Below are positions 32,319-44,792 of a stretch of 64,000 bases of DNA, in pieces. The first letter of the stretch is position 1. Every line of letters begins with the position of its first letter. The position numbers and the translations under genes were made by a program. The notes beneath the pieces were generated by a model. It was not told the origin of the DNA. It saw only the letters and a program-made list of their open reading frames with translations, and searched no databases. The stretch is from Euryodendron excelsum. Taxonomy: Eukaryota; Streptophyta; Magnoliopsida; Ericales; Pentaphylacaceae. Location: contig CM065378.1 of NCBI GenBank assembly GCA_033060915.1, forward strand, positions 36,367,501 to 36,431,500. The letters are read 5' to 3'.

Positions 32319-34989
32319 CTAAGAGGATTAGGCCATTATCATATGTTTTCACCCTTCACTCATTCAAAATCTTTGATTAATTTTTCCAGTCTTATCCACT
32401 TCAAAACTTTTAAAAACAAACTTTTCAAAGTTGCTTTTAAAAACATGTCATCACTTGCATTCAATTCATATTCAATCCTATTATCTTTTATTAAATTTGC
32501 CATCATGATGCTAACTTTGTGCATTTTTCTTTTATAAGTGGACCTTTGTTCACATTTTATTTTATGTTATATTAACTGCTATGTATGTCATAAATGAATA
32601 GAATGGAATGGACAGGATGGATGGGAGTTATTGGGCCCTTTCCTCCACTTTTCAAAAATCTCACACACATACTGCACGTGCGGTTGCATTTGCATATTTG
32701 TATTCTTTACCTGATCATAACCCTTCTAGTTAGAAGGGGGGGATGAAACTTTAGTTGTGGGCGGATGCTATGTCAGTTTCTTAACCTACGGTCTCATGAT
32801 GGTCCCCCCGCTCAGATTACCAACCTATAATGGCATTACCTCGTGGAGTGGACCTAGGTTTGAAGATCTGAAAACCGAGCTTTCTTAGGAAACATTAGTA
32901 AACCCTCAACCTCATGCTCATGTCGAAACCCATGCATAGCCGAACCTCTATCGGATTTAAGACACGCACGACAATTTCAAAATCATGGAGGAAAAGGCGA
33001 TTGTTTTACTTTCCTTTATTCTTGTCCATTCCTGTCGTTATAATGCTTGTGTAATGCTCATGCATGCTATTTACTTTACAATTTCATTCTCTCTCCTTAT
33101 ACTCTTGCATACACGTACGTGCATTTAATACTCCATTTCAAGACAAAAGTTTCAAAGTAACTCAAGTTACTACATTCTCATGCATATGATTAACCTATAG
33201 AGAGTGACATTGAGCTCACCCTCCCTTACATAAAACCTACTAAAATCCTAAGGGTTCCCACGTAACCCTAGGAACTCATGGCATACATTTCAAGACATCT
33301 CATAGAGGGGACCTAATCTCTCTCCACTCGTAGAGATAGGGTTGCCAAGAAAATAAGGGGCATTCAAGAAATAAGGTCACTCAATGACCTCCTCAACATC
33401 AAACTCAAAGAAAGCGAATCTAAAGACTCAAGAGTAGTTTAGAATTTCGAATGTAAAAGTAGAATAAGTGGAAATCACAAGGAAAATATTCCTTCTCCCC
33501 CTATTAAAATGTACTTTGATTCTCTTATATTTAAACTCAAAGCTTAATGCACCTTTCTATTTCCTGTGAATGAATGTATGAATGGATGTATGTTCCCAGT
33601 TGACGATAAGGTATTTGCATACAGGGACAAACTTCCTATCTCCAAAAGTGAGCCAATATATCATGTTTAGTCACCCTCAAAGAGTAGGGGCACCCCTAAA
33701 GCATGCATTGCATAAAAACTTTCAAATCAAGACACTAATTTATCTTTTCTATTTTGTCTTTTGTCCTCTCCCCTCATCTCTAAATACCAAGAACACGAAA
33801 GGCAGAAGCAAGATAAGAAGAGGGTTTTCTAAACCATTTATTTACTATTATCGTGCTACTCACTTATTCACTTTCATTATGCTCATGCATCCATATTTAT
33901 TCCAGGACAAAAGTTCAAACAAAACTCAAGTCATGGCATTCTCATGCATTTAATCAATCATAGAGAGAAATGAGCAATTCAATCTCATGTTAACCCAACC
34001 TACCAAAACTTTTAAGGGTTACTCAACCTCAAGGATTCATGACAAGCATAGAACCATGTCTGAAGAGGGGTCCAAATCTCTCTATGTCTATGGAAGCGAG
34101 ATTGCCTAAATAGAGAATCATCAATCAGCCTATGCTGAAGAGGTATTATATTGAATAATAGGGACAAAACCCCACCTTCAAAATGGACTTCACATCATGC
34201 CTAGATTCCCTTAAAAGGGGACCTCTATAGGGTATGCATTGCATAAAACCTTCAACCCCACAAGCTAATTGCATTTTCTTTTTCTTTTTCTAGGCTAGAG
34301 AGCACAACCAAACCTATGAGACCCTTTTATGTTACATCTAGTTTAAAACTTATGAAAGGACGAGTCTGTTCACTGGAAAAAGCCTAACCTGCAGAAGGGA
34401 TTAACTGTTCATCAGTAAAGTGTTGCCTCTCAAACAATAACCTCAGGGTCGTGTCATGATCTACAAAGCTTCCTCAGCATGCTATCTGAAAAATCCAACC
34501 CATCCTAACCACTTGACAAAAGGTGCCAATCCAAGAAAGAACTAGGGGTAAGGGTACAGAGCAGTCCTCATCCGAAAGATTCAATGAATCAGTAGACTAC
34601 CATTCCTGCCTAGATCATTGACTGAAAATTCATTCAAAAGAATTGTTATCAAAGCTTGTTCTATGAAGAGCATACCTCAATCCTAAGTATTGGTCCTTCT
34701 ATACCAGTTCACATTCCTTAAGGCTCCACCAATCTAGCAGTATCAAGATAAGCAGTTGGTCGATCAATCCATCTATCAAAGTCCCCAGACCCTGAAGGCC
34801 TTGGTAAAGCCCACAGGAGGAACCCTTTGATTTTAACTTATCAAAGTATCATATAAATATCAAGTACATAACGGGCTAATCTGAAATAGATGACTCTTGG
34901 TCATGAAATGCTTTATTTGTCATGCTAAAATCTTTTTCAGAAAAACAAAACTTGCAGGATATCTAAAACTTGGCATCTTTTGACCCTAA
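32319..34989 (+). mobile_element. Decayed interior of Ogre-like element B (gag/pol region unrecognisable)
   Basis: About 2.7 kb after the PBS with no readable gag, protease or RT. Two related blocks (about 33,130-33,760 and 33,880-34,290) share phrases such as CATTCTCATGCAT, ACTCAAGT and GCATGCATTGCATAAAA. The spacing between shared phrases falls from about 764 to 527 bp, so one copy has internal deletions. The frame at 33,582-33,953 lies in this repeat and is unlikely to be a gene. Confidence 0.5.
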
Positions 34990-35640
34990 AAACTTCCAGA
35001 CGTCCTCTACAGAGTCAGTCTTCCCGAGTCCATCGTCACGGATAATGCAAACAACCTCAACAACGACACAGTGGCAAAGCTCCACCAAACTTTCAAGATC
35101 AATCCCCATAACTTGGTAGCCTATCGTCTACAAACAAATAGAGCCATCAAAGTAGCAGAATGAAAAATGTCAAGAGAATCCCTCGTAAGAAGAATGACAA
35201 CCATAAGGATTGGTACGAGCAGCTCCCTTTTTGCATTGATGGCATATAGAACCTCAGTCAGAATCTTAAATGGGGCATCGTCATTCTCCTTGGTCTAAAG
35301 CAACGAGGCAATCCTACCAGTCGAAGTAGAAATCCCCTATCTTCAAGTCCTTATGGAAATTCAACTCATTAAAGCATACTGGATCAAAGACCGGCATGAA
35401 CAAATTCGCCTGGTAGACGAAAAGAGAATGGCCATATACCATGCCCAGTGCTATCAAAGACATATTACCAAATCCTTCAATAAGAAAGCCAAGCCCCACC
35501 AGTTTAAAGAAAAAGATCTTGCTTTTAAAAAGACACTTCCAAGCCAACAAGAAACCAAAGGCAAATTTTCCCCAACTATGAAGGCTCGTTCTTGGTTCAC
35601 AAAGTTATGGCAAGAAGTGCATTGATCCTAGCAGAGGTAG
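34990..35640 (+). pseudogene. Integrase of Ogre-like element B, catalytic Glu lost
   Basis: The plus-strand frames read LPESIVTDNANNLNN (second catalytic Asp), AYRTSVRILNGAS, EVEIPYLQVLMEIQ, then LVDEKRMAIYHAQCYQRHI and FNKKAKPHQFKEKDLAFKKTL (35,353-35,625). This is the order of a Tat/Ogre integrase core and C-terminus. The normal NGAVEAANK segment reads NRAIKVAE then a stop, so the catalytic Glu is Lys. No domain upstream of about 34,990 is readable. Confidence 0.85.
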
Positions 35641-36836
35641 AAGAAGAAATCTTGGCAACATTTATCAACTCAAGTTAGGTAAAGCACTACTATGTGTAAC
35701 TGAAAATTTTGACAGATCAATGATAGCAATGATGGAAATGAAAAAAGACCCCCAATTCCTCTACCATACAATTAAAAGCATCCCCTTGCAAAATCCAGTT
35801 GAGCCGATTACTTTTCTTTGAAAAACCCAACCTAGTGATCATTGCCACAATGGATTAAGACAAGGTAAATAGGAAATGGAAAATAAAGTGCATATATAGG
35901 TTTAAGGACTGCTCAAGAGAGAAATAAAGAGGAAAATCTTAAATTTTCATAGCTTAAAATAAAAGAGTCAATGCTACAACAAAGAGAATACTGACCTTTA
36001 TAGGACTGATAGAAAATAGTCATAAGTAGCATGACCTTGAAGACACAGTGAAAACCCAAAAAGACACTGTGGGTAAAAAGGTTAAGGCAAGGCAAAATAC
36101 AAAAACTGTCGACTAGGTGAAAATCTATAAGAACACAAAAGCCCGGATAAGTCCATAAATAGTATAAGGGGAGAGTGAAAAAAAAATAAGGGGGAAGAAA
36201 GTGAGTAGCAACAAAAATGAGAGAAAAAGGAGAATCGAGCTATCAAAGGTGATCATAGGTCTTAAAAGCCAAGTACAAGCAAAATATTTTGAGCCTTTAT
36301 CCTTTCCTTTCAAATACCCCATTAACCTAGCCCACATTACAGTCTAGAATAGAGACCTTTTGGATTAGTCATTGCTGTCATTACTCTTCAAATGAAGATG
36401 AATACACTAGAAAATGCTCTATCTAGCAGAAGTTCTAACTCAGCTTTAGGCTTAACGTCAAAAGTAATATCAACAATCTTTAACCAAAGTAGCGACTTCA
36501 GTCAGCAACAGATTCCATCATCAATCATTCTTCCAAATCAAAGCAGTCAACACTCCTATTCTTACTTGGTAAAGAGTCGTCTTCATCGGCATCAATGAGA
36601 GAAATCAAAAGAAAAAGCATGGCCTGAGGACATAGTGAAAACCCTCTGGGGTGCTATGAGTAAAAAAATATGGTCATGGCAAGATACAAAACTAAACAGG
36701 CACTGACGTATAAAAATGGTAGAACCGGCATCTGTGAAAACCCACAAGGGCATGGGTGGCAAAAATGGTTTAAATGAGAGACAAGGAAAAGAAAGGAAGG
36801 AGTCAAATTCTCCTGATCAGCAGTCCAAACAACACC
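35641..36836 (+). mobile_element. 3' untranslated region of Ogre-like element B with a duplicated block
   Basis: Non-coding. Two related blocks at about 36,030-36,115 and 36,618-36,710 share GCATGACCTTGAAGACACAG-like sequence, then GTGAAAACCC, then GGCAAGATACAAAAC. No right LTR of this element is present. The region ends where the SIRE-type LTR starts at 36,837. Confidence 0.55.
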
Positions 36837-38844
36837 TGTTGGCCCAAATAAGCAACCTAAGAGCGGGGGTTGAATTGGGTTTTATAAAATTTATATCAAG
36901 TAATACAACTAAAAACAAATTAAGCAATGTAGCAGTGGCTAATCAAATTATAAATCAAGAAATCAAATAATAGAATGCAATGCAAGTAGGTATTGTGAGC
37001 AATGAGAAAAAACAAAGCAAGAAATTAACAACACCAGAGTTACAGAGGTTCGACTAACCTTGCCTACATCCTCTCTTCTTCGATCTTCTCGAAGGTATTT
37101 CATTATGTAAAATTTCCTTACATAGCTACTCGTTTTGCTCCAAGTACCCAGCTCATTTTTATAAGAGCTCTTTCCAAGCTCTCAAAATCCTGAGTGATTT
37201 TGTCCAAACTTCACTTAAACTTACAAGTGATTTTGTCCAAGCTTCACTCAAATTTACAAGTGTTTTTCTCAAATTACACTCAAACTCACAAGTGTTTTTC
37301 CTAAGAATACTTAAACTTACAAGTTTACAAACCCACTCAACAATAGATGAAGGTTGTACAATGAATAACTCTTTCTCAAAGAGTAGATAAACAAATTTTC
37401 AACTTACTCAAGAATCCCCCAAATGAATAAAAACAGAGTATAAGATGTAAGAGATAAAATCTCACTTTATATCACTTGATCTTATGTTCTTCTCACTTAT
37501 ATATGTGTTGGGAATCTTATATATATAGCCTTGAGTTGTTTGTAGCCGTTGGAGATGAATGGGAGTGGTTTTGGTACAAATCACACAATTACAACGGTCA
37601 AAAAATTAAGTTGTCATTGTCAGGAGTCGACTCTTTTGCTGCAAGGGTCGACTTTTTTTGGTGTTTAAGCAGATTTGTCTAGGCACTGTCTTGAGGGGTC
37701 GACTCTTGAGAGATAGGAGTCAACTCTTTTGGCCTGATTCTGAATTTTTAACTTTCTGTCTCAATGAGTCGACTCCTAAACTTGAGGGGTCGACTCATTT
37801 TAGCAAAGTCCATAACTTTTGCACTATTTCTTCCATCTTCTTCAATATCTTCAAGCTCTTCAAGGATCATCCAAATAAGGCTTGAAAGGACTTCTTCAAG
37901 ACATGTTGACTTCAAGAACACTTTAAACTTTTCAAGATGAAATCACTTAACTTTTGATTACATTTAAAGTTCTTCAATCAATATCACTTCTTCCATTGAT
38001 CCAAGTCTTCTTCAAAATCTTCAAGAGAGCTTCCATGACTTGAGATCTCTTTTCTTCAACTAATCTTTTATCATTCTTTAAATATTTTCAATCTCTTTAC
38101 TTGATCTTCATCAACTTGATTTCTTCTAAGATTCTTCAATCAATATAACTTCTTTAATCTATTCAAAACTTCAACATAATCTTCAATGAAACTTCCAAGT
38201 CTTGTAATTTCTTCCATACTTTCATGACATCTTCAAATCTTCTAAGAAGACTTCCATGTCTTTGAGTGGGTCTCTTCTTCTTCCATTCTTGCAAGACATC
38301 TTCAAATCTTCAAAATGAGCTTCCATGTCCTGTAAGAGTTATCTGAATGAGGTTGTGACTATAAGACTGCTGAATGTGTCAACTCATCATACTCATTGTC
38401 TCCACTATTTCTTGACAAGCTTTTCAACACAAGTTCTTCAATATTTTCCAATATGACAATCTTCAAGTCATAAACCTACTAAAACGAAAACTTGCTTCCC
38501 TTTTTTTTTGGTGCTTTATGCCTCAGAGCATACAAGCTCTTGCTCCCCCTTTCTTATGCAATTGATGCTTTAGTAGATTTGATATAGCTAGGAGGATTGA
38601 GGGTCTTCATAGTGAATAAGTTGGCCATGAATGTTGCCAAACATATGCATACCCAAAATTTATCTCTTTAAGAATAAGACTACCTAAGTAATCTTCTTAT
38701 TGGGTTCTCAACCAATCAGCTCAATTATTTTTTTATTATTAAATGATTATAATCTAACCTACACACTCAATTGAAATTATTAGATAACAATCACATAGTT
38801 TTGTTATCATCAAAATCAACATGGGGATCAACCTTGAGTCAACA
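36837..38844 (-). mobile_element. SIRE-type Copia 3' LTR (2.0 kb), minus strand
   Basis: Runs from TGTTGGCCC to GAGTCAACA and is followed by a polypurine tract. The minus-strand TATA (CTATATATATA) lies at about 37,517-37,528. Upstream of it, in the element's direction, lies the GTCGAC palindrome array. Reading frames inside (36,716-36,970, 37,476-37,885) are not genes. Confidence 0.8.
37624..37796. repeat. GTCGAC palindrome dimer array in the SIRE-type LTR
   Basis: Six palindromes of GAGTCGACTC/GGGTCGACTC type start at 37,624, 37,645, 37,696, 37,718 (GTCAAC variant), 37,766 and 37,787. They form three pairs with 21-22 bp inside a pair and 70-72 bp between pairs. Confidence 0.92.
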
Positions 38845-38861
38845 ATCTCTCCCTTTTTTAT
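38845..38861 (-). other. Polypurine tract of the SIRE-type element
   Basis: The minus strand reads ATAAAAAAGGGAGAGAT directly before the 3' LTR. Confidence 0.7.
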
Positions 38862-41040
38862 GATGATAAAATCTTAAAAATATATGCAATTAAGCTCAAT
38901 ATAAATAAAGCATAAGGATTAAGAAAATTAGGAATTTAAAGTAACATGCTTCTTGTAAGGCTTCCCCTTACTATTTCAGAATAATGATACACTTTACACA
39001 GAATATTTTTTCTCTTTTTCATATATTTTTCATAAAGTATTTCTCCTCCTTTTTGTCAATCAATCAATCAAAAAGGACTAGGAAAATAATAGAATACAAA
39101 TGTAGAGTAAGAAATATTTATGGTTATTCCAAATTTTCTCCTTAATAGAAAATATTTCTCCCCCTATGGAAGATATAATGTCATGTACTCAAATATTTCT
39201 CCCTTATTTTCATATAACTTATCTCTTCCCCTTAATAAATGATTTCTCCTTGCTATGGTATACAATAGTTCTATCCCTTTTTGTCAATCTATTAAAAAGA
39301 ATTTATGAGAAATTTATAAAATGTACAAAATCATAAGTATAAAGATTTGCAAAACAAGATACCATCATTCAAAATATGCAAATGTGTGATAATGATGTAT
39401 GATTATGCAAATTTTGGTGAAGAAAACTAGGTTATGTCCGTTGGGTCTTCAGAAGTATTGAAGAATGTGGAGGTTGAAATTCTAGGCCTGAACGAATATT
39501 GCTTAGTAGGAGGGACTGCTGGTTGTTTTTCAACAAGAGGGTGTTTGTCAACAGGAGGATGTTTGTCAACAAGAGGTTTACCTTGTTGTGCTAGATTAGC
39601 AGACTCTTCAGATTTTTCTAGTGGAGGCAGAGAAGATTGTGATGGAGTGCTACCATCCTTAGAAGATCCACTTATGTCATCAGTGGAGTCCTCTGTTTTT
39701 GCTGCTGCTACTGCAAGGTAAAGAGGTTTGTAATTATCTCCAAGAATCAATGCAATATGCTTCCCAATATGCCCAGTGGTGATCTACAGAATATCCTTTT
39801 TCACTTTATTCTCCAAGCTCATCAATCTAGATTCTCCATTATCCACCTTTGTGTTGATTGTTCTAAATATCTCTTGATATTCCTTCGTCTTCATCATCAT
39901 GCCCATTAGAACATCTATTTGTCAATTTTCAAAAAAACATTTTATCATGAAAAGAATGTGTTTTACAGCTCTTGAAATTTCTTTTTCTTGCTTCAGAAGT
40001 TTCTCTTGATGGAAGTATCCTCCCCCTCAGAATGATATCCAGTTCTTGCTTTAAAAACCAAACATTTGTTCCTTCATTCAATTGGTATCTCATTCTCTTT
40101 AGAGTAGATTGATTATATTCATTAGTCTTTGACATCACCTCCTTCTTTGCTTCTCCTTTCTAGTGTATCATATCATAATTCCTTGTTCAAAACTTTCTCC
40201 TTGCCTGCTTTCTTCTTTGTGAGAGGTTTGGGTAGACAAAGTTTGATTTGAAAATTTTGAATAGGTAGAATGAGAGGCAAAAGTAATTCTTTGTGTTTGG
40301 AAATGCAACTGATAAAGATTGGTTAACAATGAGATTTTAAATCCATGCATAATGTATGTACATGATTAATTCAAATAAGATTCAAACACATTTAGGAATA
40401 TGCCAAGGGGTTGATTGACTCCTGTCTTCAAGGGGTCGACTCATTTTCTACGTGAAAAGCTTTTTGAGCTATCTATCAACAAGGGTCGACTCTTTTGACA
40501 AAAGGAGTTGAATCTTTTCAACAAAGGACTTCTGGGGCTAATTTCAAAATCCAAGGGTCGACTTCTTGAAGGTATGAGTTGACTATTTTTCTCATAAAAT
40601 GCAGAAATGATTTTTGAATAGCATGAAATACAGCAAATAGACATGTAATTGATTTCGAAAGATTCATATGCATTATCAAATGTATATAACAACCTAAGTA
40701 CTCAAGATAATAGATTGCTCATGCTCAATATGAAATACATAGCATATATATCATCATAATCAATCAAATTAAAAGATTGCACATGCACAATATTCTTAAC
40801 AATCATAATGTGTAATTCTTTAGGAATGAATTGAAATCTTGCATAAAGCATGATATCTAGTCAACTAGTAGTAAGATATATCAAGAATCTTATCATGTTT
40901 CTATAAAATTTAGTATGAAGAGGAGTACATTGATTATCACCATCCAATTTTGTTGATGTAGCTATGGGATTGCTTAATATATTTGAGTTTCTCACATCAA
41001 ACCATTTGAGTAGGTCTTTTAATGCACGTCACTTTGATTT
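38862..41040 (-). mobile_element. SIRE-type element interior without readable pol
   Basis: About 2.2 kb with no RT or integrase motifs. A minus-strand frame at 39,427-39,750 (107 residues: LILGDNYKPLYLAVAAAKTE, then Ser/Pro-rich, then VDKHPPVDKHPLVEKQP, three 6-residue repeats) extends upstream through one stop (KVDNGESRLMSLENKVKKDI, possible coiled coil). It sits where SIRE-type elements carry an extra env-like ORF, but I cannot assign it. A second cluster of GGGTCGACTC-type motifs lies at about 40,410-40,580. Confidence 0.4.
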
Positions 41041-41044
41041 TATA

Positions 41045-41095
41045 AGTATTTCTTCTAGTTATATACCTTGAGAAGCCACTGTCCAAATACCAACA
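41045..41095 (-). pseudogene. Copia protease fragment of the SIRE-type element
   Basis: The minus strand reads CWYLDSGFSRYITR, a mutated WYLDSGCSRHMTG. The upstream linker PKMIWVPKNKT is typical of SIRE-type elements. No pol sequence follows. Confidence 0.65.
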
Positions 41096-41229
41096 ATCCT
41101 GTTTTATGTTGGATTGTAGACAAACCTATAATGAATACAATTCAAGTTTTGTTCTTTGGTACCCAAATCATCTTGGGTCATTGGGGGTTAGTATTCAATG
41201 TTCCTTTTGGAACCAAAACCTTTTTATGA

Positions 41230-42230
41230 GCTTATGATTTTTGCATAGCAAAACATTGATTTGCAGTATAACCTTTCTTGTAGCAATAAAAACAAGTAAT
41301 CTGAGGTTTTCTCAAGGGGGCCTCAAAATGATTTTTGAAAATCTTTTTCTTCTTAAAAGGATTATAACCTATTCTAACCTTATCTAGAGAGCACTTTTGT
41401 TTGCTAAGCATGGCATTAAATTTTTCTTTTCTATCAACATATTTCGAAAGAGATTTTTTTAAATCATTGACTTTTGCTTTCAAAACAAAATTTTCTTTCT
41501 TCAAAATCTTATTCTTATTTTGTAAATCTTCATTTTTTTTTTTTTTTTTGGGTAAGAAAAGCAATTATCTTTTTGAGCAAACTATTCTTTATACTAGATT
41601 TCTTAAATTTAGCAAGCAAATCATCAAATGCATCTTGTAATTCATCAAAAGTAAAATCAGAATTTGTTACCTCATTTTCTCCTTCATCGCCATGAGCCAT
41701 TAGGCATAGATTAACCTCTTCTTCAGCTTCAGATTCCTCATCCGAGCTAGAGCTTTCAATGTCACTCCATGTTGCAGCCAATGCTTTTGTTCCTTTGCCA
41801 TTCTTCCATCTCTTTTTGAGTTGAAGACATTCAGGTTTGATATGTCCATGCCTTTTGCATTCAAAGCAAATGATGGAAGAGTCATTCTTGCTGGAATCTT
41901 CTTTAGCATCTGATTTCATTCCTCTCTTCCACCTTTCTTTCATGAATTTCTTAAACTTCCTTGTACGCACAACAAGTTCTTCATTTTATTCATCACTATC
42001 AAATTCAACTTCAACAGTTGTAGACTTGAATGCAATGACCCTTTTCTTCTTCTCATCATCTTCTTGATTATTCTGTCTTTAGGTCAGCTCATATGTCATG
42101 AGTGAACCAAGTAATTCTTCTAAGGGCAAGGTATCCAGATTTTTTGCTTCTTGAATCGCAGTCGCCTTGGCTTCCCAATTTCTAGGCAATGATCTGAGTA
42201 TTTTCCTTACATGTTTACTATTAGAATACC
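41230..42230 (-). pseudogene. gag: SIRE-type Copia gag, C-terminal two-thirds
   Basis: Nucleocapsid end of a Copia gag. In order: SLPRNWEAKATAIQEAKNLD (end of the UBN2 domain, about 42,210-42,130), a basic region, a CCHC knuckle CFECKRHGHIKPEC (good C-x2-C-x4-H-x4-C), an acidic Ser/Glu stretch with NLCLMAHGDEGE, FDELQDAFDDLLAKFKK, a Lys-rich coiled-coil-like region, and a second knuckle CFYCYKKGYTANQC with His changed to Tyr. A poly-T run (41,530-41,549) causes a frameshift between the 41,530-41,970 and 41,232-41,564 frames. It is broken at 42,230 by Ogre-like copy C. Confidence 0.88.
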
Positions 42231-44792
42231 CGGCCGAGTCTGGTAACTCAGAACCTTCCAGATCAATCCTGGACTTTTTGGAGTCACTTCTAGTAGAGCC
42301 AAGCCAAAAATTACACGGTAGTCACTAGGACAGGAACCCAAATCTTTTGCCTTGCATTCCAAGAGTCAAAGATTTGTTTCTTGTCGACTTAAAAAACTTC
42401 TTAAAAAGCTGGCGCCACTCCTAGTGGCGCCAAGCCAAAATTTGGCCTAGTGCCACTTCAACAGGCGCTAGTGCCAACTTTGGTTGCCTATAAATACAAG
42501 GCGCCTCCTATGTAAAAAGGGTCAGCAAACACAGTCCAGAAACTCTGTCTCTCTAAAATCAAAGCTCAAAGTCTCTCCAAACCCTATTCCTCTCAAGCCT
42601 CTTCAAGCCCTAACCTCCATACACTTAAACTCTAGCCTTTATACACCTTATACACTCAGACACAAGCCTCCAAAACATCCACTGAAGACTCAAATATTGT
42701 AACTTCAAAGCTCTCAAGGTTCAAGCAAGCAAAGAAAATAAAGGAATCAAAGCAAGAAGAAGACAAGGTAGGTTTTCGATTTACTTTTACGTAATCCCCC
42801 CTCTCTCTTCTCCCTCTGAACCCACTTGGATTTTATTATATTTTAATCCCTATCTTCTAACTCCTCTTCTTACATGCTTAAAATAAGGGACTTCCCGGTT
42901 CTTGCCAAGGAAGGACTGTTGAAGGTTACCTTGCTAGGGGCTTTCTTCTAGTTCAACCTTTGATGGTGTGGGTTCGGCTCCCTTGATTATATGGTAAAAC
43001 CTAGCCTTGTATGTTCATGACCGTATTGCATTGTGCATCTTATATTCATGCATCAAATCAAAATTGTTTTCAAAGTTATTTTCAAACTTGCCTCAAAACT
43101 CTCTTCCAAGACTAACATTCAAAATTTCCTTTTTTAAATTTGTTTTTAAAATCACAATCCTAAAGTGATTCTAGTCATTCCATTAGGGTTGTTTTAGGAA
43201 AGTGTTATATTCAATATGACCATCAAGGTCCAAACTTTGGGTGTAAACCCTAAATTATTTTTATAAAAACCACAAGCTTAAGATGATTCTAGCCATTTCA
43301 TGGTTAGGATTGTTTTAGGAAGGTGTGATATTCAATGTGATCATTATGGTCCATATTTCAAACCCTATTTATTTTAAAAATCACAACCCTAGAATGATTT
43401 TAATCTTTTCATAGTTAGAATCGTTTTAGGAAAGTAAGATATTTAAGAGACTTTCAAAATTCCATGTTCAAACCTCTTTCCAAATTATTTTGCAAATCTA
43501 CTTCCTAAAAACTCTTTTAAAAAATCTACTTCCTAAAAACTCTTTTAAAAAATCTACTTCCCAAAAACTTTTTGCCTTGAAGCCCAAGTGAAGCCTTAGA
43601 ATCCATGGTTACGAAAATTTAGTTCCCTTTCTTAAAATCATGACTTCCTATTTTGTATCAAATCTTAGATTTTCAAAACCTCTTTCTCCACTAAATCATA
43701 GATTTTCAAATCCAAGATTTTCAAAATTCAATCTTTCCAATTCCATGTCAAATCTAATCTTCCAATTTAGGAAACCAAATCCAATCTTCTAACTTTGGAA
43801 ACAAAATCAATCATCTATTTTTGGAAATAAAATCTAATCTTCAACTTTAGGAAATAAGAATCAATCTTTCCTAAATTCAAATTTTTTCTAATTTTAATCT
43901 TTCCTAATTCAAAACTTTCCTAATTTCAAACCTTTTCAAATCTCAACTTTCTAAATTTTAACTTATCAAATCTTTCCAAATTTCAAATCTTTTTCAATCT
44001 TTTCTAAATTTCGTCTTTCCTAATTTTAAGTTTTCTAAAATCAAAACTTTCCTTAATCCAACTTTTTAAGATCAAATCAAATCTTTCCAATTCAATTGTA
44101 TGCTTTAACCCTAGGCTACCTAAGTCCTAAGATACCTAAACCCTAGTTCAACTCTAACCCTAAAGTTAGGAAGCTTCAACTCTTTTCAAAAACTTTTTTA
44201 AAACTTTTTTCTAAACCAATATAGTTTTCAAGCTTCAATATAAGTCAAGATGTTTTCAAAGTTCAACTCAATCATTTCCAAAACAAGTCCAAGTTCTCCT
44301 TCAAAGTTCAATATGTTCAAATCAAAATCAATTTCAAAATTCTCAAGTTCAATTTCAAATCAAAGTCAATTCCAAGTTTAATTTTAAATTCAAGTTCGAT
44401 TTCAAATCAAAGTTCAATTTCAAACCTTCTATTCAAATTTAAATCAAACCCTTTTCAAATCAAACCTTTTCAAGTTAAACTTTTCAAAAATGTCAAAGTG
44501 TCTATTTTCAAATAGACTCCGAGTCCGAACTAGGACTGACCTGACTTCTAACAAAGGGATACGTAGGCAACCCTCACGGGTGCGGTCACAACGTTTTTCA
44601 AGTTTCTAATTTCACAACCTTTTTCAAGTTTCCAATTCCATAACCTTTTTTAAATTTTCACATTCTACAATCTTTTTCAAGCTTCAAATCTATTTCCGTT
44701 TCTGTAATCTTTTTCAAACTTCAAATCTTTTTTTCAAAATCTATTTTCAAAATCAAATCTTTTTTGTACTTCCATGTCATCCATCATATCAA
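42231..44792 (+). mobile_element. Ogre-like LTR, copy C, truncated at both ends
   Basis: Aligns with copy B from about 29,440 onward. It has the palindrome GGCGCCACT...AGTGGCGCC (42,409-42,429), TATA at 42,487-42,496, the long T/C-rich tract, and conserved block 1 at 44,515-44,592. It lacks the first 1.4 kb and the 3' end, and meets Athila-like gag near 44,792. Confidence 0.85.

Noticed and set aside
39434..39721. Plus-strand 95-residue Gly/Cys-rich frame
   Set aside because: Shadow of the minus-strand Pro/Ser-rich frame; its repeats come from the VDKHPP repeat on the other strand.
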